From assembly GCF_900102105.1 (NCBI RefSeq), contig NZ_FNBB01000014.1, positions 1 to 64,000 on the forward strand: DNA of 64,000 nucleotides, read 5' to 3'. Positions 15,395-25,087 of this stretch are shown here, one piece after another. The position numbers were made by a program, and so were the translations under genes. The DNA is from Agrobacterium pusense (GTDB lineage: Bacteria > Pseudomonadota > Alphaproteobacteria > Rhizobiales > Rhizobiaceae). The notes under the pieces were generated by a model, which made no database searches, was not told the origin of the DNA, and was given only the letters and a program-made list of their open reading frames with translations. Within the stretch, counting starts at the first letter, position 1. Each line of letters begins with the position of its first letter.

Positions 15395-18184
15395 TTAATA
15401 ATGCACCGACTGGGAATCGATCGGCGTCGTCTTCGGCGGAGCGAACTTCGTCAGATCGATGCCCTCGACGGCGGAACGATACTCCTCGATGCTCGGCGTA
15501 CGGCCGAGAATGGCGGACAGCACCACGACCGGGGTCGAGGCCAGAAGCGATTCACCCTTCTTTTCGGCACTGTCTTCAACGACACGGCCCTGGAAGAGAC
15601 GCGTCGAGGTTGCCAGAACCGTGTCACCCTTCGCTGCCTTTTCCTGGTTGCCCATGCACAGGTTACAGCCCGGGCGTTCCAGATAGAGGATGTTTGCGTA
15701 TTCGGTCCGGTTCGTTGTCTTCGGGTTGATGTCATCGAATTCGAAGCCGGAATATTTCTGGAGGATTTCCCAATCCCCTTCCGCCTTCAGCTCGTCGATG
15801 ATGTTATAGGTCGGCGCGGCAACGACGAGCGGCGCCTTGAATTCGACCTTGCCTTCGGTCTTTTCGATGTTGCGCAGCATCTGCGCGACGATCTTCACGT
15901 CGCCCTTATGCACCATGCACGAGCCGACGAAGCCGAGATCGACCTTCTTGGTAGCGCCATAATAGGAAACCGGACGGATCGTATCGTGCGTGTAGCGTCT
16001 CGAAACGTCGTTGTTGTTGACGTCGGGGTCGGCGATCATCGGTTCGTTGATGACATCAAGATCGACGACGACTTCAGCGAAATATTTCGCGTTCGCGTCA
16101 GGCTTCAATGCTGGAACTTCACCGGAACGGATTTCCGCAATGCGCTGATCCGCCTTCGCAATCAGGCCTTTAAGCGTCTGTGCGGCATTGTCCATGCCCT
16201 TGTCGATCATGATCTGGATGCGCGACTTGGCGATCTCCAGCGACTCGATCAGCGTTTCGTCTTCGGAAATGCAGATCGACGCCTTGGCCTTCATCTCGGC
16301 CGTCCAGTCGGTGAAGGTGAAAGCCTGGTCGGCAAGCAGTGTTCCGAGATGGACTTCGATGATACGGCCCTGGAACACGTTGTCCCCGTGCTGCTGCAGC
16401 ATCTGCGCCTGCGTCGCGTGCACCACGTCGCGGAAGTCCATGTAGGGCTGCATCGTTCCCTTGAAGGTGACCTTGACCGATTGCGGGATCGGCATGGTCG
16501 CCTCGCCCGTGGCGAGCGCCAAAGCGACGGTGCCGGAGTCCGCACCGAAGGCGACGCCCTTGGACATGCGGGTGTGGCTGTCGCCGCCGATGATGATTGC
16601 CCGGTCATCAACGGTGATGTCGTTCAGCACCTTGTGGATCACGTCCGTCATTGAGTGATAGACGCCCTTCGGATCACGGCCGGTGATGACGCCGAAATTG
16701 TGCATGAAGGCCATGAGCTTCGGCGTGTTGGCCTGAGCCTTCTTGTCCCAGACGGACGCCGTGTGGCAGCCGGACTGATAGGCGCCGTCCACCAGCGGCG
16801 AAATGACAGTGGCCGCCATCGCTTCCAGCTCCTGCGCGGTCATCAGGCCGGTCGTATCCTGCGAACCGACGATGTTGACCTTGACGCGAACGTCGGAGCC
16901 GGCGTGCAGCACCTTGCCAGGCGTCACACCAACGGCGTTGCGGTTGAAGATCTTCTCGACGGCAGTAAGGCCCTGGCCTTCGATTGAAATTTCCTTGTTC
17001 GGTGCAAAGACAGGGGTCGCCTCGACGCCAAGCGTTTCAGCGGCAAAAGTCTGGAGCTTCTTGCCGAAGACGATGGCATAGGAGCTCCCAGCCTTCATGA
17101 ATTCCATCTTCTGCGGCGTGAAGGACGAAGCGAGATCGACCAGCTCGGTGCCGTTTTCGTCCCGCAGCTTGCGATCCTTGGCGTCGATCTTGAGGACCGT
17201 GCCGGTCTCGACCGAATATTTCTGCTCAAGGATGGGGTTGCCGTCATTGTTGAGGATCGGCTTGCCGTCTTCGCCGAGCTTCTTCACCCAGTTCTTCAGA
17301 TTGATGCCAATGCCACCCGTCACGTCGACGGTGGTGGCGAAAATCGGCGAAATGCCGTTGGTGCCCGCAACGATGGGGGCATAGTTGACGAAGGGCACGT
17401 AGGGGCTGGCCTGCTTGCCGGTCCACAGCGCAACGTTATTGACGCCCGACATGCGCGAGGAGCCAACGCCCATCGTGCCCTTTTCGGCGATCATCATCAC
17501 CCGCTTGTCGGGGTGCTGCTTCTGCAACGCGACGATTTGCGCCTGCGCTTCCGGCGAGATCATACACTGGCCGTGCAGCTGGCGGTCGGAGCGCGAATGC
17601 GCCTGATTGCCCGGCGACAGGAGGTCGGTCGAAATATCGCCTTCGGCGGCGATGAAGGTGACGACCTTGATCTCGTCCTCGACATCGGGAAGCTTGGTGA
17701 AGAACTCGGCCCTGGCGTAGCTTTCAAGCACGTCCCGGGCAATCGCGTTGCCGGCCTTGTAGGCATCCCGCAGGCGGAACATGTCGGCATCGTAAAGGAA
17801 GACCTGGGTCTTCAGCACTTCACCCGCCTTGGTGGCGATTGCGGCATCGTTGCCGAGCGCGATGTCGAGCAGCACCTTGATCGACGGGCCGCCCTTCATG
17901 TGCGACAGCAGTTCCAGCGCGAAGGTCGGGGTGATCTCGGGGACGATGACGTTGCCGAGGATGATCTGCTTCAGAAACGCAGCCTTCACACCGGCGGCGC
18001 TCGTGGTTCCCGGCAATGTGTTATAAATGAAAAACTTCAGGGCATCGGCGCGGTGTTCGCTGCCTGCATCCCTGATCAGTTCGATGATTTCGGCGGTCAA
18101 CGCACCGTCATCGATCGGCTTGGGCGCAAGTCCCTGTGGTTCTCTGCTTTTGATTTCAGCCAAGTAATCCAAGTAAAGGTTCAT
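15395..18184 (-). CDS. acnB: Bifunctional aconitate hydratase 2 / 2-methylisocitrate dehydratase
   Basis: The 929-residue enzyme starts at 18184 (MNLYLDYLAEIKSREPQG). It shows the AcnB layout: N-terminal helical HEAT-like domain, swivel domain, then the catalytic domains. Iron-sulfur ligands are visible in GFVGSCMVHKGD and GCNLCMGNQEKA, and the substrate region in IGGDSHTRMSKGVAFGADSG. It converts citrate to isocitrate through cis-aconitate in the TCA cycle. It is somewhat longer than E. coli AcnB (about 865 residues). It is a monocistronic gene with its own terminator. Confidence 0.95.
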   Translation of the reverse strand: MNLYLDYLAEIKSREPQGLAPKPIDDGALTAEIIELIRDAGSEHRADALKFFIYNTLPGTTSAAGVKAAFLKQIILGNVIVPEITPTFALELLSHMKGGPSIKVLLDIALGNDAAIATKAGEVLKTQVFLYDADMFRLRDAYKAGNAIARDVLESYARAEFFTKLPDVEDEIKVVTFIAAEGDISTDLLSPGNQAHSRSDRQLHGQCMISPEAQAQIVALQKQHPDKRVMMIAEKGTMGVGSSRMSGVNNVALWTGKQASPYVPFVNYAPIVAGTNGISPIFATTVDVTGGIGINLKNWVKKLGEDGKPILNNDGNPILEQKYSVETGTVLKIDAKDRKLRDENGTELVDLASSFTPQKMEFMKAGSSYAIVFGKKLQTFAAETLGVEATPVFAPNKEISIEGQGLTAVEKIFNRNAVGVTPGKVLHAGSDVRVKVNIVGSQDTTGLMTAQELEAMAATVISPLVDGAYQSGCHTASVWDKKAQANTPKLMAFMHNFGVITGRDPKGVYHSMTDVIHKVLNDITVDDRAIIIGGDSHTRMSKGVAFGADSGTVALALATGEATMPIPQSVKVTFKGTMQPYMDFRDVVHATQAQMLQQHGDNVFQGRIIEVHLGTLLADQAFTFTDWTAEMKAKASICISEDETLIESLEIAKSRIQIMIDKGMDNAAQTLKGLIAKADQRIAEIRSGEVPALKPDANAKYFAEVVVDLDVINEPMIADPDVNNNDVSRRYTHDTIRPVSYYGATKKVDLGFVGSCMVHKGDVKIVAQMLRNIEKTEGKVEFKAPLVVAAPTYNIIDELKAEGDWEILQKYSGFEFDDINPKTTNRTEYANILYLERPGCNLCMGNQEKAAKGDTVLATSTRLFQGRVVEDSAEKKGESLLASTPVVVLSAILGRTPSIEEYRSAVEGIDLTKFAPPKTTPIDSQSVHY

Positions 18185-18385
18185 CGCAATCCCAACGTCA
18201 TGATGTCTATGGAGCCGAACACAGCGCCACCAAACGGTAGTGCTGGTCACCCCCGGGTTTCTGTCGGTTTCGACTACGCCAACCGGGGGCCGCTGACAAG
18301 ATGTCGCATGCCTGTAAGCGCGGGGATGCGCGATATTTCGCCCATCCCACATCTTCGCCGCCAGGCCGCGCCGGCACTCCCCGCC

Positions 18386-19708
18386 TTATCGTCCCTGCGA
18401 CGGCTTGCCGAGGCCGAGCAGATGATAAAAGGCGATGGCGCCGATTGTCGCCGTGCCGATGCCATCAAGCGTGAATCCGCCCACATTCAGCTTGAAATTT
18501 CCTGCCCCCAGAACAAGGGCGATACCCACCGTGATGAGGTTGCGTGGCTCGGAAAAGTCGACCTTGTTTTCCACCCAAATGCGCCCGGCGGTTGCCGCGA
18601 TGAGGCCGAAGACGACGACGGACAGGCCGCCGATAACCGGCCCGGGTATCGTCTGTATCAGCGCGCCAAACTTCGGCGAAAAGCCGAGGAGGATGGCCAC
18701 CAAAGCCGCGACAATGAAAACGAGCGTCGAGAAGATGCGGGTTATCGCCATGACGCCCATGTTCTCTGCATAGGTGGTCATGCCGGTTCCGCCAAAGGCG
18801 CCGGAGAAGATGGTCGCGATGCCGTCGCCGATAAAGGCCCGACCGAGGTAGGGATCGAGGTTCCTGCCGGTCATCGCGCCGATAGCCTTGATGTGCCCGA
18901 GATTTTCCGCCACGAGGATGACGACGACCGGAGCTATCAGTGCGATTGCCGATGCGGAAAAGACCGGCGTGGTGAAGGTTGGCAATCCGAACCAGGCTGC
19001 GGCGGCGACGCCTGAAAAATCAACCGGTTTGCCGAGGCCGAGACCGTTCGCCACCACGAGATAAGCGAGATAGGCGATCGCGCCGCCGATGAGGATCGGC
19101 AAGCGCCGCGCCATTCCGGGCGCATAGACGGCAATCGCACCGACCGAGGTGACCGTCAGAATGGCAATCCATCGCGACAGCTGGTCGCCATCGGGATTGC
19201 CAGGGCCGGAGCCGGAGGCGCTGGCTATCGCGATGGGCGCGAGCACGAGGCCGATGGCAGCGACGATGGCCCCCGTCAGGACCGGCGGCACCAGCCGCTC
19301 GATCCAGTTATGACCGGCAATCATGACGATCACGCCAATCAGTGCATAAAGCACGCCCGCAGCGATGATGCCGCCGAGCGCAAGCGCGATATTCGGGCTT
19401 GCCGCGCCCGCCGCCGCCCCGGTCGCCACCAGAACGGGGCCGATGAAGGCGAAGGATGAACCAAGATAGCTCGGCACGCGACCGCCAACGGCGATGAAGA
19501 AGATCAGCGTGGAAATACCGGAAAACAGGATCGATACATTCGGATCGAAGCCCATGATCAGCGGCGCGAGAACCGTGGAGCCGAACATGGCCACGACGTG
19601 CTGCAACCCGAGCACCGCGGTCTGCCCGGCGGGCAATCGCTCATCCGGCATGATGCGCCCTTCGGTTTTCAATCGCCAGCGAGGAAAATAACCACCCCTG
19701 TCGCTCAT
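18386..19708 (-). CDS. Nucleobase permease of the NCS2 family (uracil/xanthine or RutG-like)
   Basis: The 440-residue membrane protein has 12-14 hydrophobic segments and the NCS2 hallmarks: early QHVVAMFGSTVLAPLIMG, SSFAFIGPVLVATG, and VAENLGHIKAIGAMTGRNLD leading into the conserved GTGMTTYAENMGV (substrate binding). The N-terminus (MSDRGGYFPRWRLKTEGRIM) is close to pyrimidine-utilisation RutG-type proteins. It probably imports uracil or thymine with protons. No rut genes are adjacent, so the exact substrate is open. GGGGGACGACG precedes the start. Confidence 0.85.
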   Translation of the reverse strand: MSDRGGYFPRWRLKTEGRIMPDERLPAGQTAVLGLQHVVAMFGSTVLAPLIMGFDPNVSILFSGISTLIFFIAVGGRVPSYLGSSFAFIGPVLVATGAAAGAASPNIALALGGIIAAGVLYALIGVIVMIAGHNWIERLVPPVLTGAIVAAIGLVLAPIAIASASGSGPGNPDGDQLSRWIAILTVTSVGAIAVYAPGMARRLPILIGGAIAYLAYLVVANGLGLGKPVDFSGVAAAAWFGLPTFTTPVFSASAIALIAPVVVILVAENLGHIKAIGAMTGRNLDPYLGRAFIGDGIATIFSGAFGGTGMTTYAENMGVMAITRIFSTLVFIVAALVAILLGFSPKFGALIQTIPGPVIGGLSVVVFGLIAATAGRIWVENKVDFSEPRNLITVGIALVLGAGNFKLNVGGFTLDGIGTATIGAIAFYHLLGLGKPSQGR

Positions 19709-19952
19709 CGTCGTCCCCCACGAACCGCCCGGCGCGAGACTGACGGTTTTTCCGTCGCAGATCGCAGCCGCGCAAAAAGAGTTGCCTTTTGATGATAAGC
19801 GCGGTCGGCCGAGATCGAATCGGTGGCCGGCGTATCTTTTCTCCGGTAGCGCGATTGGTTCTCGCTGTCATCCGGGCGGCGGGATCGAAATGCGTTTGGC
19901 GCCGGCGGGAGTGCGCCCCGCGCCGGCACGGCAAGGAAGCATCGAGCGGATA

Positions 19953-21110
19953 TCAGTCCGCCTTGTCGACAGCCGTCAAAATCTCAACGGCCGCCGTGAC
20001 ACGATCCTCATTGGGATAGTTTTTGTTGGCCAGTATGACGATGCCGAGTTTCCGTTGAGGGATGAAGGCGACATAGGCGCCAAAACCATTGGTGGAACCC
20101 GTCTTGTTGACGAAGACATCCTGTCCGGGCTTCAGGGGCGGCGCGATTTCCTGCACCGGAACGGTTTTGAGAAGAGCGCCGGAATTGGACTGGACAAGCG
20201 TCTTCAAGGCGACAGGCCGGGCATATTGCTCCCAGACGAGATCCTGCGTCATGGCGCCGACCGCGAAATAACCGGTATGGGTGCTTGCGATCGCCTGCCG
20301 GATCTTGCCGTCCAGCTTTTCAAGCCCCAGATTCGCGTTGACGAAGCGGATCATGTCTGTCGCCGTCGATCTGACGCCATAGGCTTCCGAAGAGAGAATG
20401 CCCGGCGTCAGGCGGGCCGGCTCGTCGTTTCGCGTGTAGCCCTGTGCATAATTGGCCAACTTCGCCTGGGGAACGACCGTGAACGTGTCCTTCAGGCCGA
20501 GCGCGGGAAAGAGCGTGTCCTGCATGGCGGCGTCGTAGCCCTGCCCCATCGCCTTTGCCATGATGTAGCCGAGCATGCCGATGCTGGGATTGGCGTAGGT
20601 CCTGTGCGTTCCGGCACCGTAAGAAGGCTTCCAGCTCTTGAGATAAGCCAGCAGCTGCGTTTCCGTTTTGACATTGTCAGGCACCTGTAGCGGAAAGCCG
20701 CCTGCGGTGTGGGTGCCGAGATGCGTCAATGTAACGTCACCGAAAGCGGTGCCCTTCATGCCCGGAAGATAATCCCTGACCCTGCCGGACAGCGACAAAT
20801 GCCCGTTCGCCTCGGCGTAGGTCGCAAGGGTAGCCGTGAATGTCTTGCTGATGGAGCCGAGTTCGAACAGCGTTTCAGCCGTCACCGGCTGGCCGGTGCT
20901 TTTTGACATCACGCCGTAAGTGAAGATGTAACTCTCTCCATCGACGCTGATGCCGACCGCAAGCCCGGGTATGCCGTTCTTTTCCATGATGGGCTTGATC
21001 GCCGCATCCGTTATCGCCTTCAGCCTCGCCTCGTCGGCGGCCAGAGCCGGCGTGAGGAGGATCGCCGAAAGCATGGCCGTCCATACGATATGTCTGCGGT
21101 GAAAATTCAT
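19953..21110 (-). CDS. ampC: Class C beta-lactamase AmpC
   Basis: The 385-residue precursor starts at 21110 (MNFHRRHIVW; GGAG upstream; an in-frame TTG at 21125 is less likely). The signal peptide ends near A24. Serine-hydrolase motifs are complete: SISK (S86-K89), YAN (Y172-N174) and KTG (K336-G338, followed by STNGFG). It hydrolyses cephalosporins and penicillins in the periplasm through an acyl-serine. It is transcribed away from ampR (131 bp between starts), the arrangement for inducible AmpC. Known in Agrobacterium as an intrinsic enzyme. Confidence 0.93.
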   Translation of the reverse strand: MNFHRRHIVWTAMLSAILLTPALAADEARLKAITDAAIKPIMEKNGIPGLAVGISVDGESYIFTYGVMSKSTGQPVTAETLFELGSISKTFTATLATYAEANGHLSLSGRVRDYLPGMKGTAFGDVTLTHLGTHTAGGFPLQVPDNVKTETQLLAYLKSWKPSYGAGTHRTYANPSIGMLGYIMAKAMGQGYDAAMQDTLFPALGLKDTFTVVPQAKLANYAQGYTRNDEPARLTPGILSSEAYGVRSTATDMIRFVNANLGLEKLDGKIRQAIASTHTGYFAVGAMTQDLVWEQYARPVALKTLVQSNSGALLKTVPVQEIAPPLKPGQDVFVNKTGSTNGFGAYVAFIPQRKLGIVILANKNYPNEDRVTAAVEILTAVDKAD

Positions 21111-21241
21111 CTGTCGCGTCTCCAAAACCTCAGGTGGATATCAGGCGTTTCCCCAGCCAGCGCGAAAGACGTTTAGCCGCCCTACATTGCACGAACAAAT
21201 CATGATATCTCGGAGGAGACACAAGAAAATCTAGGTCTCGA
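21111..21241. promoter_or_regulatory. ampC-ampR divergent control region
   Basis: This 131-bp spacer between divergent ampC and ampR starts should contain both promoters and the AmpR operator, by analogy with enterobacterial ampR-ampC. I could not point to a convincing T-N11-A operator by eye; an AT-richer section (ACAAATCATGATATC) lies at about 21195-21210. Confidence 0.5.
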
Positions 21242-22120
21242 ATGGTCCGTCAATTTCTTCCCCTGAACGGTTTGCGCGCGTTCGAAGCTTCCGCGCGGCA
21301 TCTGAGCTTTACCCGCGCGGCGATCGAACTATGCGTGACGCAGGCCGCTGTGAGCCAGCAGGTCAAGGGACTGGAAAAGCGGCTGGGCGTCGCGCTTTTT
21401 CAACGTCTCCCGCGCGGCCTGAAGATAACTGCGGAAGGCGAAGCCCTGCTGCCGACGGTGACCAGTTCCTTCGACCAGATGGCAACGACGCTTGACCGCA
21501 TCGAGGCCGGGCAGGTGCGCGAACTGCTGTTTCTCGGCGTTGTCGGCACCTTCGCGGTCGGCTGGCTGCTGCCGCGCCTGCAGGCGTTTCAGAAGCGCCA
21601 CCCCTTTATTGACGTCAGGGTTTCCACCAACAACAACCGGGTGGATATGGCGGCAGAGGGGCTGGATTTCGCCATCCGTTTCGGTCAGGGCTCGTGGCAC
21701 GGCACGGATGCGTTTCGTCTCTTTGACGCGCCGCTTTCGCCGCTGTGCACGCCGAAACTGGCGGAAACGCTGAAAGCGCCGGCCGACCTGATGGAAGCGA
21801 CATTGTTGCGCAGTTACCGCGCCGATGAATGGAGCAGCTGGTTTGCGGCGGCAGGCGTCACGCCGGCCGCACAGGTCAATGCCGGCATTGTCTTCGACAC
21901 GTCGCTCGGGATGATGGAGGCCGCCCTGCAAGGGCTCGGTGTCGCGCTGGCGCCGCCGTCGATGTTTTCACGGCATCTGGCTTCCGGAGCGGTCGTCCAA
22001 CCTTTTCCCGTCACCATATCGCTCGGTAGCTATTGGTTGACCCGGCTGCAATCGAAACCGCCGACCCCAGCCATGCAGGTCTTTTCCGACTGGCTGTTCG
22101 ACAGCATCGGCACTGCCTGA
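21242..22120 (+). CDS. ampR: LysR-type regulator AmpR
   Basis: The 292-residue protein opens MVRQFLPLNGLRAFEASARH and has the winged helix LSFTRAAIELCVTQAAVSQQ typical of AmpR. A LysR effector domain follows. AmpR senses muropeptide intermediates of cell-wall recycling and switches ampC on when beta-lactams disturb the wall. Divergence from ampC supports the name. No strong ribosome site is seen directly before the ATG. Its stop is 5 bp from the chrA stop on the other strand. Confidence 0.93.
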   Translation: MVRQFLPLNGLRAFEASARHLSFTRAAIELCVTQAAVSQQVKGLEKRLGVALFQRLPRGLKITAEGEALLPTVTSSFDQMATTLDRIEAGQVRELLFLGVVGTFAVGWLLPRLQAFQKRHPFIDVRVSTNNNRVDMAAEGLDFAIRFGQGSWHGTDAFRLFDAPLSPLCTPKLAETLKAPADLMEATLLRSYRADEWSSWFAAAGVTPAAQVNAGIVFDTSLGMMEAALQGLGVALAPPSMFSRHLASGAVVQPFPVTISLGSYWLTRLQSKPPTPAMQVFSDWLFDSIGTA

Positions 22121-22125
22121 AGCCT

Positions 22126-23355
22126 TTACACGAGGGCGAGCGCCACGCCGCCGGCCGCGCAAAGAAGAACGACGACCCATGGCGGCGCTTTCCAGACCGT
22201 CAGCAGGATGAAACCCGCAAGCGCCAGTGCAAAATCCCTGGGGGTGAAGACGGCGCTGGTCCAGACGGGATCATAAAGCGCCGCGCCCAATATGCCGACC
22301 ACCGCGGCATTGGCGCCGCGCATGGCCGCCTGCGCCAGAGGATGCCGGCGAAAGCCCTCCCAGAAAGGAAGTGCGCCGACGAGAAGCAACATGCCGGGCA
22401 GGAAGATGGCAACGAGAGCGATGGCTGCGCCCGCCACGCCGTTCGGCTGAGGGCCCGCCACCGCGCCGAGATAAGCAGCAAAAGTAAAGAGCGGACCGGG
22501 CACGGCCTGCGTTGCGCCATAGCCGGCAATGAAGGCATCCCTGGTGACCCAGCCCGAGGCGACGACTTCGGATTGCAGCAGAGGCAACACCACGTGGCCG
22601 CCGCCGAAGACCAGCGCGCCGGCCCGATAGAAGGCGTCAAACAAGGAGAGCCCCTGCCAGGCCGCGCCCGCCGCGAAAACCGGCAGCAGAACGAGAAGAA
22701 GGGCGAAAGCCGCAAGCGAAACATATCCCACGCGTTTCGACACGCGGAAGGCAAGATGGCTGGTCGACCCCGCCGAGGCGGCGCGGCAGAAGACCAGCCC
22801 GGCGAGCGCTCCGGCGCAAAGCGCCAGGATTTGCCCGAAAGCGCCGGCGATGAACACGACACAGACGATGGCGGCCATCGCGATGGTCGCGCGCTCACGA
22901 TCCGGTGAGAGGCTTTTTGCCATTCCCCATACCGCCTGGGCGACCACGGCAACAGCGACGATCTTCAATCCATGCAGCAGTCCGGTGCCGACGGGGCCTT
23001 CGATGGATGCGGCGACCATTGCGAACGCGACGAGAAGAATGGCAGATGGCAGCGTAAACGCCGTCCAGGCGGCCAGCGCCCCGAGCGGCCCCGCCCTCAG
23101 CAGCCCGAGCGCAAAGCCCACCTGGCTGGAAGCGGGACCGGGCAGAAACTGGCAGAGCGCCACGAGGTCCGCATAACCGGCTTCATCGACCCATTTGCGC
23201 CGGACGACCAGCTCATCGCGAAAATAACCGAGATGAGCGATGGGGCCGCCAAAGGACGTGACCCCGAGCTTCAAAAAGGCCGCGAAAACTTCGCCGGGCG
23301 TTCCGATTTTGTGACGCGCGGTGTCGTTCGAAATCGTGGGTGTCGAGGAATTCAA
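22126..23355 (-). CDS. chrA: Chromate transporter (CHR family, two-domain)
   Basis: The protein has two homologous halves. The first carries KLGVTSFGGPIAHLGYFRDE and FLPGPASSQVGFALG; the second carries ALVFGGGHVVLPLLQSEVV and QAVPGPLFTFAAYLGA. These GGP/GGGH and PGP motifs identify ChrA, which exports chromate at the inner membrane. I prefer the TTG at 23355 (LNSSTPTIS) because AGGGAG lies just before it. An ATG at 23427 would add 24 residues of doubtful sequence. No chrB regulator is adjacent. Confidence 0.88.
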   Translation of the reverse strand: MNSSTPTISNDTARHKIGTPGEVFAAFLKLGVTSFGGPIAHLGYFRDELVVRRKWVDEAGYADLVALCQFLPGPASSQVGFALGLLRAGPLGALAAWTAFTLPSAILLVAFAMVAASIEGPVGTGLLHGLKIVAVAVVAQAVWGMAKSLSPDRERATIAMAAIVCVVFIAGAFGQILALCAGALAGLVFCRAASAGSTSHLAFRVSKRVGYVSLAAFALLLVLLPVFAAGAAWQGLSLFDAFYRAGALVFGGGHVVLPLLQSEVVASGWVTRDAFIAGYGATQAVPGPLFTFAAYLGAVAGPQPNGVAGAAIALVAIFLPGMLLLVGALPFWEGFRRHPLAQAAMRGANAAVVGILGAALYDPVWTSAVFTPRDFALALAGFILLTVWKAPPWVVVLLCAAGGVALALV

Positions 23356-23492
23356 CGATAGCTCCCTAAGCGTATGGCGGCTGCGCATACACATCGTCCG
23401 CACTGAAACGCCGAGGGTATCAGACACTATTACGACAGGGATATGAAGGGCCTTGCGAAATCAGCACCGTGTGAACCGGACCGGGAAACGTC

Positions 23493-24266
23493 TCAGCCGC
23501 CCTCCGGCATCCCGCCGCTCCTGCCCGGCTGAAACATGTCCAGCAATCCGCGATAGGGCTTGGGGACCGGCGTGGCATAAGCGCCGCGCTTGGCGGTGGA
23601 GAGCCCCATGGATACCAGTGCTTCCGCCTGTTTGACGGCTGCTGCGACGCCGTCGATGACAGGGACGCCGAATTCGGCGCGGAGTTCCGCCGTCAGGTCG
23701 GCCATGCCGGCGCAGCCGAGCACGATCGCCTCGGCACGATCCTGCCTCAGCGCCAGCGAAATTTGCTCCCGCAGCCTTTCGCGTGCATTCGAACCCGCCT
23801 CTTCCAGCGATAGCACCGGAATGTCGGCGGCGCGGACATTGCAGCGGGAAGACATGCCATAGCGCTGGACGAGATGTTCGAGCGGCAGCCGGGACCGTTC
23901 CATCGTCGTGACGATGGTGAATTTCTGCGCGATGAAGGCTGTGGCGGAAACCGCCGCCTCACAGATGCCGATGACGGGAATATCTGCAAGAGCCCGGGCC
24001 GCATCAAGCCCGGTATCATCGAAACAGGCGATGATCGCCGCGTCGACGCGCAGCGCCGGAGCCTTGGCAAGCTCCAGCAGAAGGCCAGGCACCGCGAATA
24101 CCTCGTCGTAATAACCTTCGATGGAGACAGGCCCCATGGAAGAGGTGACGGCGAGGATTTCCGTATCGCGGCCCGCCACCCGTGTCGCGGCGTCGGCGAT
24201 GGTCGCGGTCATGGACTGCGTGGTATTGGGATTGATGACGAGAATGCGCATCTTGGGTTTCTTCAT
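23493..24266 (-). CDS. Asp/Glu/hydantoin racemase family protein
   Basis: The 257-residue protein begins MKKPKMRILVINPNTTQSM (the ATG at 24251 is an alternative). It has both catalytic cysteines expected of the family: IIACFDDTGLDAARA and IVLGCAGMADL. Members racemise hydantoins, allantoin or aspartate/glutamate without a cofactor. Its ATG overlaps the stop of the upstream permease gene by 4 bp, so it belongs to the spermidine/putrescine-type transporter operon, which hints that the importer carries a hydantoin-like or amino acid-derived compound. Exact substrate unknown. Confidence 0.85.
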   Translation of the reverse strand: MKKPKMRILVINPNTTQSMTATIADAATRVAGRDTEILAVTSSMGPVSIEGYYDEVFAVPGLLLELAKAPALRVDAAIIACFDDTGLDAARALADIPVIGICEAAVSATAFIAQKFTIVTTMERSRLPLEHLVQRYGMSSRCNVRAADIPVLSLEEAGSNARERLREQISLALRQDRAEAIVLGCAGMADLTAELRAEFGVPVIDGVAAAVKQAEALVSMGLSTAKRGAYATPVPKPYRGLLDMFQPGRSGGMPEGG

Positions 24267-25087
24267 CCGCGCGAATGGCGTCGATTGAGGGTGACGATCA
24301 GGCCGAGCGTGGCCGCAATCACCAGGAAGGAAAACAGGGTGGTAACGGCGCCTAGCGCATAAAGCACAGGGGTCGTGACATTGGTGGTCATGCCGTAGAT
24401 TTCCAGCGGCAACGTGTTGTAGGTGCCAGACGTCATCAGCGTGCGGGCGAACTCGTCGTAGGAAAGCGTGAACCCGAAGAGGCCAACACCGATCAGGCTC
24501 GGCGCGATCATCGGCAGCACCACATGGGCGAAGGTCTGCCATGAGGACGCACCGAGATCGCGCGCCGCTTCCTCATAGGACGGCGAAAACCGGTTGAAGA
24601 CGGCGAGCATGATGAGAACGCCGAAGGGCAATGTCCAGGTCAGATGCGCGCCAAAAGTTGATGTATACCATGAAGGTTCAAGCCCAAGCTGCTGAAACAA
24701 AACACCAATGCCAAGGGATATGATGATGGAAGGCACCACCAGGCTGGCGACCGACAGATAAAACAGCGGCGTCGCGCCGATGAATTTGCGACGGAAGGCA
24801 AGGCCTGCCAGCAGCGAGACGAGCACGGTTACGACCATGACCATCAGGCCGAGAGCGAAGGAACGGCGGAACGATCCGCCGAAATCGCCGACTGCCTGCT
24901 GTTCGAAGAGATTGCCGAACCAGTGCAGCGAGACGCCGTTCAGCGGGAACGTCAGGCCTCCGTTCGGCCCCTGGAAGGCGAGGATGAGGATGGCCGACAA
25001 CGGGCCGTAAAGAAACAGCACGAAGAGGGCGAAAAAGAAAGCGAGGATATAGAATTCGCGGCCGCGTTTTTCCCGGTGCATAATCAA
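24263..25087 (-). CDS. ABC permease, PotC-type
   Basis: The 274-residue inner-membrane protein has six segments and the EAA loop EEAARDLGASSWQTFAHVVL followed by P. It is the second permease of a polyamine/opine/phosphonate-type importer (PotB/PotC class). The start overlaps the partner permease stop by 4 bp (25084-25087), and its stop overlaps the racemase start. With the other genes it imports a solute delivered by the Tat-signal binding protein at 26169-27458. Confidence 0.88.
   Translation of the reverse strand: MIMHREKRGREFYILAFFFALFVLFLYGPLSAILILAFQGPNGGLTFPLNGVSLHWFGNLFEQQAVGDFGGSFRRSFALGLMVMVVTVLVSLLAGLAFRRKFIGATPLFYLSVASLVVPSIIISLGIGVLFQQLGLEPSWYTSTFGAHLTWTLPFGVLIMLAVFNRFSPSYEEAARDLGASSWQTFAHVVLPMIAPSLIGVGLFGFTLSYDEFARTLMTSGTYNTLPLEIYGMTTNVTTPVLYALGAVTTLFSFLVIAATLGLIVTLNRRHSRG

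Noticed and set aside
15245..16654. 469-residue plus-strand open frame
   Set aside because: Antisense to acnB, low-complexity Asp/Arg/Val composition and no recognisable motif.
17513..19015. 500-residue plus-strand open frame
   Set aside because: Spans antisense parts of both acnB and the NCS2 permease, so it cannot be a natural gene unit.
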